Source: Pleomorphovibrio marinus (GTDB lineage: Bacteria; Bacteroidota; Bacteroidia; Cytophagales; Cyclobacteriaceae). From it: a stretch of DNA of 64,000 nt. The notes beneath the pieces were generated by a model that was not told where the DNA came from, searched no databases, and saw nothing but the letters and a program-made list of their open reading frames with translations. The position numbers were made by a program, and so were the translations under genes. The stretch is from positions 1 to 64,000 of the forward strand of contig NZ_QCXY01000015.1 of the NCBI RefSeq assembly GCF_003347495.1, written 5' to 3'. This document shows positions 57,665 to 64,000 of this stretch, piece after piece. Position 1 is the first letter of the stretch, and each line of letters opens with the position of its first letter.

Positions 57665-58105
57665 ATGCCATTTGTAAAGGTTTATATTCATTTTGTCTGG
57701 AGTACCAAAAACCGGATACCCTTCCTTGATTAAAGAGAATTGAGGACAAAGGTTTGGTACCATATAAGAGAAAATGCAGTAAAGAAGGCTGTCTTTATAG
57801 ATCACATAAACGGGTATTCGGATCATTGTCATTGTCTGATTTCTTTGGGGGTCGATCAAACCCTTCAAAAAACAATGCAACTGGTCAAGGGGGAATCCTC
57901 TTTCTGGATCAATAAAAACAAGCTTACCCGTCATAAATTTGAGTGGCAGGATGAATATTTTGCGGTTTCTGTTTCTGAATACAAGATCGACAGTGTCAGA
58001 AAATACATTAGGAACCAAGAAGCACATCATAGTGGAAAAACCTTTCAGGAGGAATATGATGAGCTTATTGCCAAATATGGGTTTGAGAGGTTCAGTGATA
58101 AATGA
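57665..58105 (+). pseudogene. REP-associated tyrosine transposase (RAYT), copy 2, nonsense mutant
   Basis: A close homolog of copy 1, with a good ATG at 57665 (MPFVKVYIHFVWSTKNR), but codon 23 is TAA (57731-57733) where copy 1 has TCG. Re-initiation at TTG 57740 would give a 121-residue protein. That form keeps the HUH motif DHCHCLISL and the Tyr in KYIRNQEAHH but lacks the first beta-strand. Full activity is unlikely unless the stop is read through. The copy is flanked by direct repeats of its own 3' end. Confidence 0.85.
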
Positions 58106-58290
58106 TTGGGCTAAAGCCAATGAGGCTGATAATCTCCTTATGGCCTCCAGCTAAAGCAGGAGGCAATTTAAGGCTACTAAAGCAGGAGGCACTTTAAGGC
58201 CTATAGCTAAAGCAGGAGGCTTAGGGGACCCATAATTTCTCAAGGTTGCAGAATCAGGTAACATCTCAATAGGAATGTGGCATTGGCCCA
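58106..58290. repeat. REP-like unit E after RAYT copy 2
   Basis: Contains GGGCTAAAGCCAATG, the hairpin GCCTCC...GGAGGC (58143-58164), two further AGCAGGAGGC repeats to about 58220, and the marker ATCTCAATAGGAATG at about 58264. It parallels unit D almost base for base. The bases from 58291 to 58500 show no gene. Confidence 0.85.
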
Positions 58291-58500
58291 TTCTATAAAG
58301 AAAAGCCAAAAAAGAACCTTTTTTAACCTAATTTAAAACTATGGTATTGCCAGATAATTATCTATTTGGATCATTGGCGGGTCCAATAGATCTGGGAATA
58401 TATCAATAAAACAAAATTAAAAGAGGAAACTGGCATAATTTATGGTGATGATAGTAGTACCTTTTATTTTATTTTTTATACTTCTAAAACTACTAGTATC

Positions 58501-58908
58501 ATGTTTGAATTGGAAAAAAACGAAGTCAAATTTCTTTACAACGGCAATAAAATGGAAGATAAGGAAGCTTATGCCTACGTTTTAACCCTTCATAATCATG
58601 TAATCAATGAATTGGATGTTTCAAAAAATGACATGACCCCGACCCAGCTTTCGGAATTGGCTAAGAAGCTGAACAAAAGAATAATCGATCTTTTCGACAA
58701 GGATTCAGGTTATTTCAAGGAAAACATTCAGGGGAATAACATTGTAGAATCCGACCTTTTGACCTTATTGATCAAAGAAAAATCTGCATTAAAAACTCCC
58801 ATTATAATTACGGAAGAAAAGGCTGAGGTTTTGGCATATCCAAGGGACACCATTAAGATGGACATGGTGTTTAATGAAATTGGAGTAAAAGGAAAAGATG
58901 AACGTTAA
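58501..58908 (+). CDS. ArsC/Spx-like thioredoxin-fold protein lacking the N-terminal Cys
   Basis: A 135-residue protein whose second half (LTLLIKEKSALKTPIIITEE then EVLAYPRDTIKMDMV) follows the ArsC/Spx family pattern, in which a 'P-L-I-pro' segment precedes the C-terminal helix. The N-terminus (VKFLYNGNKMEDKEAYAYVL) is where family members usually carry a catalytic Cys or CxxC, and no Cys is present. A redox arsenate reductase role is therefore unlikely. It may be a regulator or an orphan member known in Bacteroidota. The assignment is from pattern only. Confidence 0.65.
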   Translation: MFELEKNEVKFLYNGNKMEDKEAYAYVLTLHNHVINELDVSKNDMTPTQLSELAKKLNKRIIDLFDKDSGYFKENIQGNNIVESDLLTLLIKEKSALKTPIIITEEKAEVLAYPRDTIKMDMVFNEIGVKGKDER

Positions 58909-59215
58909 ACTATCTGAAAGGATCTCAAAGACAGAAGATTTCATCTGTTTATAATTTGTTTTTCAACAGCCACATAGCCTGCCCCTGCCTGCCCCGAACT
59001 GGTTTCGGGGAACTCGTTTCGGGAGCCTGTCCCGAATTTATTTCGGGAGAATCTCGCAATCTATAATCATCCCCCCGTGTGTCGCTCGCGTCATGCCCTG
59101 ACTGCCGTCAGGACAGGCTCGATTTCATCGGATATAATTAGGCATAAACCGCCCTTAATCATTGGGTTTTCTTTTCCGTAATCCCAGTTATTTATCACTT
59201 TATACGTTATCTGTT
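58909..59215. repeat. Cluster of three different short palindromes
   Basis: No gene before the Ku fragment. Hairpins are CCCCGAA-CTGGT-TTCGGGG (58992-59010), CCCGAA-TTTAT-TTCGGG (59031-59047) and CCTGAC-TGCC-GTCAGG (59097-59112). These differ from the RAYT-linked repeats and look like another intergenic palindrome family. Confidence 0.7.
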
Positions 59216-59416
59216 ATGCGATCTATATGGAACGGGGCAATTATTTTCGGCTTGATCAACATCCCCATAAAAATCTATTCTGCCTCAGAGGATGGAAGGT
59301 TGAACCTGGACATGCTGGACAGTAAAGACCATACAAGGATTCGGTACAAGCGAGTTAATGAAAAAGGGTTTAAAAACAGTGGATTTCAACATTTTCAACA
59401 TGCCGGAAAGGATTGA
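59216..59416 (+). pseudogene. Truncated Ku (non-homologous end-joining) gene, N-terminal fragment
   Basis: From ATG 59216 the first 45-50 residues ([20 protein letters not shown]; then [21 protein letters not shown]) match the N-terminus of bacterial Ku, the DNA-end-binding partner of LigD. Similarity stops abruptly and a short unrelated tail leads to a stop at 59416. Intact Ku is about 260-290 residues, so this fragment cannot form the DNA-encircling ring. No LigD is nearby. It is probably a relic of an NHEJ gene disrupted by deletion. Confidence 0.85.
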
Positions 59417-59495
59417 GAAAAAGTCTGATTTGTTTAAGAATGTATTGGGTGCAGGGATTCAAATTGAAAAGGTCCTAGAAAGGCTGGAGTTATGA
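59358..59495 (+). CDS. Short ORF overlapping the Ku fragment, unknown
   Basis: A 45-codon frame from ATG 59358 encoding [20 protein letters not shown] and a helical tail ending VLERLEL. It overlaps the Ku fragment in another frame. I do not recognise it. It could be the 3' end of a deleted gene joined to the Ku remnant, or chance. Confidence 0.25.
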   Translation: MKKGLKTVDFNIFNMPERIEKKSDLFKNVLGAGIQIEKVLERLEL

Positions 59496-59519
59496 GATCA
59501 GGTTGGAAGGGTCAAGGTT

Positions 59520-59670
59520 AAATGTTTTGGCAAAAGCCAATACTGCAGATGATCTTCCTGTAATCCTCCAGGTAAAGGAGGAGGCAACTCAGTGGGAAAA
59601 TCCATATCCTGTCCTCTTATTTTGGCTATTAGTCATCAGCAAACATCTCAATCGGAATGTAGCTTAAGGT
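59520..59670. repeat. Degenerate REP-like unit F
   Basis: TTTTGGCAAAAGCCAATACTG, then CCTCCAGGTAAAGGAGGAGGC (a decayed hairpin) and, after about 70 bases, CATCTCAATCGGAATGTAGC. It is a diverged member of the same family as units A-E, with no RAYT body nearby. The rest of the gap to 59802 shows no gene. Confidence 0.7.
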
Positions 59671-59802
59671 CTTTCCATAATGCCAAGTGGTTAGGATTCG
59701 CTATATTTATCCCAAACTGCAATTTTAAAGTTTCTGTGCAACTGATTTTATCCCTTTGGGAAGTAGTAACCAAAGTAATTTTAGTACAAAAATTCATTAA
59801 AA

Positions 59803-60879
59803 ATGAACACTTATATTATCGTTTTCTGTTTGCACACTCGTCGCTTTTTTACAACAAACCCAATTATAAAGCTTATGTTGTTTGTCCCTTTGCTTGTCCT
59901 TGGCCTTTCAGGCTATTCTTCCCATACTGAGCCGGCCCCATCCCACTTACAGGAGGAAAATGATCCACCTGTTCGTGTACTATTTGATACCGATGTAGGC
60001 GGCGATGTGGACGATGCCGGTACACTGGCCGTTTTGCATGCCTTGGCAGACCATGGAGAGATCGAAATACTGGCAATAGGAGTAGTCATTGGCCATGAAG
60101 CGGCGGTGCCTTATGTGCATGCTGTCAATACATGGTACGGACGCCCTGACCTGCCCATAGGGACCATTAAGGGAGAAGCTCCCTACTCCCGGGATGAATA
60201 CATGGCTCCAATAGTGGAAGAGTTCCCCAACTCATTGACCCAAGAGGCTGCACCGGATGTGGTTAAGTTATACCGGCAAGTGCTTGCCACTCAGCCGGAC
60301 CGAAGTGTAACTATGGTCGCTGTGGGACCTGCCACCAACATTTATAATCTGTTGAACTCCCCTCCTGATGAACACAGCCCTTTGACCGGCAAGGAATTGA
60401 TGCGACAGAAGGTGAAGTTCTATGCGGCCGGAGGAAATGGCAACAATGAACTTCCTAAAGGAAGGTGCGGATTTAACTACCGTATGGATCTTGAAGCCGC
60501 TAGTGGGGAACTTGAATTGTTGCCTTCTGATTTTCCTACTGTTTTTGCAGGTGGCAGCGGGTCGATCCTGAGGATTGGATCTGCCTACAAAAGTGTCCGG
60601 CCGGACCACATCATTCGTAGGTCTTATGAAGAGTATTACGATGGCACCGTTCAGGATCGGCAAACATGGGACCAACTACGGGTGCTTTATGCCTGCAGAC
60701 CCTCCTCGAGAAGCCTATGGAATACCTCCTCGCCAGGATCGATCAAAGTGACCATGGAGGGTATCCTCTCCTATACCGCTGCGCCAAATGAAAACCGTGC
60801 CTGGGCTTACATAAATGATTTTATCACCATGCGGGAAGTACTCACCGAGTTAATGGTTTATGATCCCCGCGATAAGTAG
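59803..60879 (+). CDS. Secreted inosine-uridine nucleoside hydrolase family protein
   Basis: A 358-residue (from ATG 59803) or 334-residue (from ATG 59875) protein. The latter start places a signal-like segment (MLFVPLLVLGLSGYSS) at the N-terminus, so export is likely. The calcium-binding motif FDTDVGGDVDDAG (about 62-74 in the long form) is the hallmark of nucleoside hydrolases, which cleave N-glycosidic bonds of ribonucleosides. VAVGPATNIYNLL (about 168-180) is the second family motif. Secreted relatives in Bacteroidota are often in carbohydrate-use regions, and their substrates are not always nucleosides. The gene is monocistronic. Confidence 0.85.
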   Translation: MNTYIIVFCLHTRRFFTTNPIIKLMLFVPLLVLGLSGYSSHTEPAPSHLQEENDPPVRVLFDTDVGGDVDDAGTLAVLHALADHGEIEILAIGVVIGHEAAVPYVHAVNTWYGRPDLPIGTIKGEAPYSRDEYMAPIVEEFPNSLTQEAAPDVVKLYRQVLATQPDRSVTMVAVGPATNIYNLLNSPPDEHSPLTGKELMRQKVKFYAAGGNGNNELPKGRCGFNYRMDLEAASGELELLPSDFPTVFAGGSGSILRIGSAYKSVRPDHIIRRSYEEYYDGTVQDRQTWDQLRVLYACRPSSRSLWNTSSPGSIKVTMEGILSYTAAPNENRAWAYINDFITMREVLTELMVYDPRDK

Positions 60880-60931
60880 ACCTTATCTTTTTTAGGATAA
60901 AACTGTAAATCATTCCAAGGAAATTTATAAT

Positions 60932-60967
60932 TAAACCCTATGTACATTCCCAGTAGGTGGGTTTTTC
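60932..60967 (+). terminator. Probable terminator of the nucleoside hydrolase gene
   Basis: AAACCC pairs with GGGTTT across a loop that can pair further (CTA/TAG), followed by T residues. It lies about 55 bases after the stop. Confidence 0.6.
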
Positions 60968-61161
60968 ATTACATCTCTATCCCCAAATGACCGACTTTGA
61001 AAATATCCCTTTGTAGTACATTTTGATGATTACCCCCTAAAACATGTAAATCAACTGCTTCCAAGTGGTAATGGTTAATCAGATCAACTTTTTCAAAAGT
61101 TATAACGTTAGAGCAATTATGTAGTTTACTATCTTTTACTACAAGTATTTAGCCTTTTTGG

Positions 61162-61169
61162 TACATTTG
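61162..61169 (+). promoter_or_regulatory. Candidate -7 box (TACATTTG) of the DUF502 gene
   Basis: Perfect match to TAnnTTTG, ending 28 bases before the ATG at 61198. The -33 element is weak. Confidence 0.5.
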
Positions 61170-61197
61170 ATGTAATTTATTAAAATAAACCTATGAT

Positions 61198-61869
61198 ATG
61201 AAAAACCCAGTACAAGTGCAAAACGAAAGAGAGTTCCCAGAGGACAAATTTTGGACAAAGACGTTCTTTATCCAAACATTATTGAATGGCTTGCTATTGG
61301 TTTTACCAACCATCATTATTTTATTTTTGCTTTCCTTAATTTTTAAGTTTGTCTTTAATTTGGTAGCACCTATCAGCGCATTGTTGGATAAAAATGCAGA
61401 ATCTCACGCTTTTTTTATCAATGTATTGGCTTTGCTGATTCTTGTCGCACTGATATTCCTAATAGGTTTAATTTTGAGAAATGGCAGAAGTAAGAGGTTG
61501 TTTAAGGTTTTTGAGTATAGATATTTACTTCAAATACCATTGTATTCTACCCTGCAGGAAACGATATCCCAATTTTCGGGACTTAAGAAAATGCCATTTA
61601 GCCAGGTAGTATTAGTAGATGCCTACAATACCGGCGTACTGCTGACAGGTTTTGTTACCGAAACGGCGGCAGAGGGAATTTATACAGTATTTGTGCCGAC
61701 TGCTCCTAACCCAATGAATGGAAATATTTACCATGTTCCGGCTTCACAATTAAGATTCTTAGAAATAGAGCCCGAAAAAGCCATGCGGTCCATAGTTGGA
61801 ATGGGCACCGGTTCTTCCATTTTGTTTGCCTCAAAAAATAGGGCTCAAGAGAAGGAATCTTTCAATTAA
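61198..61869 (+). CDS. DUF502 family membrane protein
   Basis: A 223-residue protein with two transmembrane helices (about 28-52 and 73-93), then a soluble domain with VVLVDAYNTGVLLTGFVTE and TVFVPTAPNPMNGNIYHVP, the characteristic block of DUF502. The family is conserved and uncharacterised, with a domain compatible with an assembly or transport-related role in the inner membrane. It stands alone with its own candidate promoter. Confidence 0.85.
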   Translation: MKNPVQVQNEREFPEDKFWTKTFFIQTLLNGLLLVLPTIIILFLLSLIFKFVFNLVAPISALLDKNAESHAFFINVLALLILVALIFLIGLILRNGRSKRLFKVFEYRYLLQIPLYSTLQETISQFSGLKKMPFSQVVLVDAYNTGVLLTGFVTETAAEGIYTVFVPTAPNPMNGNIYHVPASQLRFLEIEPEKAMRSIVGMGTGSSILFASKNRAQEKESFN

Positions 61870-62134
61870 CGCATAAAGGTACGCTGTTTATAAAACACAC
61901 CCTGATAGTATGTTTTAAAATCCCAACCATATAAATCCTGTCCTTTGGAAGCCGAACCAAATTTCCTGTAAAAGGAATAAAAAAACATATGCTAAATTTT
62001 TCATTTTTAGGCAGGTTCTCAATAATTTATTGGATATTAGGCTTATAATTTTTTACTTTGAATCAGCTCTTGTAACCTTATTCCAATAATTGGTAGAGTG
62101 TCTCACTAATTATTGCGAATGCTAAAAAAATAAA
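61870..62134. other. Intergenic region before the DUF5060 gene
   Basis: 265 bases, AT-rich. I see no gene, clear terminator or repeat. Confidence 0.5.
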
Positions 62135-64000
62135 ATGATAACCAAACCCAATCTAATAACCGTCCTAATTTTTTCATTATTCCTTCACCACACATCGCTG
62201 CTGGCTCAAGAACAAGCAGCGGAGATAGAAAAGGTGAACAAATCCGTCACTCCCTTTTATTTCCCCTTGCTTTCATTCACGGATCCCAAACAGCGTAAAG
62301 CTGATGGGAATGGAGAAGCACAGATTTCAGGGGAACTGAAGGAATGGCACAAAGTCACTCTGACGATGGATGGGCCTTTCGCACATGAGTTGGACGATGA
62401 ACCCAATCCCTTTACGGATTATCGGATGACCGTGCGGTTTGTGCATGAAACCGGTGATCCTGAATACATCGTGCCCGGATATTTCGCGGCGGATGGTGAC
62501 GCTGCTCAGACGGGGGCAGATAATGGTACAAAGTGGCGGGCACATCTTTCTCCTGATAAACCTGGCAAATGGAATTTTGAGGTTTCATTTTTGAAAGGGG
62601 AGTTGGTGGCGGTGTCAGATCAGCCATGGTACAAACCACTTGAACCTTATGATGGGGTAAAAGGCGATTTTACCATCAGTCCTACCGATAAAGAAGGACG
62701 GGACTTTAGGGCCAAAGGAAGGCTGGAATACGTTGGAGAACATTACCTTAAATTCAAAGGGACAGATGACTATTTTCTTAAAATTGGTCCCGATGCTCCG
62801 GAAACCTTGCTCGCCTATGCAGATTTTGACGGAACCTATAACGTACACACCCAAATATGGGAAACCATGGTGCCCATCAAACATTTCAGGGATCACCTAA
62901 GGGACTGGCAAGACGGGGATCCCACTTGGAAGGGAGATAAAGGAAAGGGATTGATCGGAGCGCTTAATTATTTGGCATCGAAGGGATTGAATACATTTTC
63001 TTTCCTGACCTACAATGCGGGTGGAGATGGCGAAAATGTATGGCCTTTTATTGAAAGAAACGAAAAGTATAAATACGATTGCTCCAAGCTTGACCAATGG
63101 CAAATCGTCTTTGACCATGCCCAGACCAAGGGTTTACATTTACACTTTAAAACCCAGGAAACTGAGATGGATGACGACAACTATCCAGCAACCAATAAAG
63201 CCAGGGGTTCTTCGGTGATCATTGAGTCCCTTGACGGAGGGGATTTGGGTCCCCAAAGGCGCTTATATTACCGAGAATTGATTGCCCGATATGGATACAG
63301 TCTTGCTCTTAACTGGAACCTGGGAGAGGAAAATTCACAAACCACGGAGCAGCTCCAGGAAATTACAAAATTCTTTTACGAGAATGATCCTTACAGGCAC
63401 AATGTGGTGGTCCATACCTACCCCCAACAGCAGGATGAGGTATATACGCCATTGTTAGGAGAAAACTCCCATCTGACCGGCGTTTCACTGCAAAATGCAT
63501 GGGATGTCGTACACCAGAAGACCCTCCAATGGGTGAATGCGTCAAAATTGGCCGGAAAACCATGGGTAGTGGCCAATGATGAACAAAACCCTGCTGGAAC
63601 GGGAGTACCTCCGGATCCCGACTTTGGAGATTATGAACCCCTGGATTATGATATACACGATATAAGAAAAAGGACCTTATGGGGGAACATAATGGCTGGG
63701 GGAGCTGGAGTGGAATACTATTTTGGAAACAGGCATCCGGACAGTGACATGCAAAGTGAAGATTATCGCAGTCGGGATAGATCCTGGGATTACTGCAGGA
63801 TTGCCCATGCTTTTTTTATGGACAATGACATTCCCTTTTGGAAAATGAGCAACCGGAATGCCCTTATTTTTAACGAGGACGATGAAAATGACAAATATTG
63901 TCTTGCACTTGAAGGGGAACAGTACCTGGTTTATCTCGCTGATTCTCAATCCTCAGAATTGGACCTTAGAGAAACGGAAGGCCCATTTGTGGTAAAATGG
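62135..64000 (+). CDS. DUF5060 domain putative glycoside hydrolase, 3' partial
   Basis: The frame is open from ATG 62135 to the window end (622 codons, no stop), so the C-terminus is missing. It has a signal peptide (LITVLIFSLFLHHTSLLAQ) and an N-terminal DUF5060-type beta-sandwich (about 50-155; GELKEWHKVTLTMDG, DYRMTVRFVHE). A TIM-barrel-like catalytic region follows (about 220-560) with NWNLGEENS (about 400; candidate acid/base Glu), WVVANDEQNP and AGGAGVEYYFG (about 527). Proteins of this build are predicted to act on marine or plant polysaccharides, often with a C-terminal collagenase-like beta domain. The catalytic assignment is inference. Confidence 0.8.
   Translation, partial: MITKPNLITVLIFSLFLHHTSLLAQEQAAEIEKVNKSVTPFYFPLLSFTDPKQRKADGNGEAQISGELKEWHKVTLTMDGPFAHELDDEPNPFTDYRMTVRFVHETGDPEYIVPGYFAADGDAAQTGADNGTKWRAHLSPDKPGKWNFEVSFLKGELVAVSDQPWYKPLEPYDGVKGDFTISPTDKEGRDFRAKGRLEYVGEHYLKFKGTDDYFLKIGPDAPETLLAYADFDGTYNVHTQIWETMVPIKHFRDHLRDWQDGDPTWKGDKGKGLIGALNYLASKGLNTFSFLTYNAGGDGENVWPFIERNEKYKYDCSKLDQWQIVFDHAQTKGLHLHFKTQETEMDDDNYPATNKARGSSVIIESLDGGDLGPQRRLYYRELIARYGYSLALNWNLGEENSQTTEQLQEITKFFYENDPYRHNVVVHTYPQQQDEVYTPLLGENSHLTGVSLQNAWDVVHQKTLQWVNASKLAGKPWVVANDEQNPAGTGVPPDPDFGDYEPLDYDIHDIRKRTLWGNIMAGGAGVEYYFGNRHPDSDMQSEDYRSRDRSWDYCRIAHAFFMDNDIPFWKMSNRNALIFNEDDENDKYCLALEGEQYLVYLADSQSSELDLRETEGPFVVKW

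Larger units (their letters stand above)
60880..61197. other. Intergenic region with terminator and downstream promoter
   Basis: 318 bases without a gene. It contains the terminator of the nucleoside hydrolase gene and, near its end, a -7 box for the DUF502 gene (both listed). Confidence 0.6.

Overview
The window comes from a member of the Bacteroidota, most likely a marine Cytophagales bacterium of the Cyclobacteriaceae type. The signs are a type IX secretion (T9SS) sorting domain on a giant surface protein, Bacteroidota-style -7 boxes (TAnnTTTG), DUF1080, GH109-like and DUF5060 carbohydrate-active proteins, and palindromic repeats with REP-associated tyrosine transposases. The lineage is inferred; no rRNA or tRNA gene is visible.

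Bases 1-10.9 kb hold a surface-polysaccharide locus. In order it has a Wzy-like polymerase (5' end cut off by the window), a sulfotransferase, a GT4 glycosyltransferase, a second sulfotransferase, a DUF354 protein and an AlgD-type GDP-mannose 6-dehydrogenase, all on + and joined by overlaps or 3-base gaps. A 1.2-kb repeat-rich gap follows, then a divergent pair: a Wzi-like capsule assembly protein (-) and a PL8-family lyase-like lipoprotein (+). More sugar genes lie at 30-37 kb: MurB, a Wzx-like flippase, two divergent paralogous priming glycosyl-phosphotransferases and an animal-type UDP-glucose 6-dehydrogenase. Together they suggest a sulfated, uronic-acid-rich exopolysaccharide resembling a glycosaminoglycan.

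Bases 11.5-29.9 kb are one gene for a 6129-residue secreted protein. It is built from malectin, malectin-like, LamG-like, Big_5, beta-propeller, HYDIN-like and PKD modules. It contains a roughly 1,400-residue super-module present twice, a malectin-PKD array near the C-terminus, and a T9SS sorting domain. A strong terminator follows.

Bases 37.8-41.6 kb encode a secreted DUF1080 protein and a beta-propeller/cytochrome c fusion, probably for oxidative sugar catabolism. Bases 42.0-52.8 kb (-) encode a 3590-residue PKS-NRPS hybrid ordered KS-AT-DH-MT-psiKR-ER-KR-ACP-C-A-PCP, the arrangement of fungal highly reducing PKS-NRPS enzymes, but with no release domain. A small lipoprotein gene lies just upstream of it.

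Bases 53.5-59.7 kb are a repeat-rich accessory stretch. It has two RAYT copies (one with a lost ATG, one with a nonsense codon), several copies of a hairpin repeat, a PIN toxin-antitoxin pair, a GH109-like oxidoreductase-fold protein, an ArsC/Spx-like protein without the usual cysteine and a broken Ku gene. The window ends with a nucleoside hydrolase, a DUF502 membrane protein and a DUF5060 putative glycoside hydrolase cut by the window edge.
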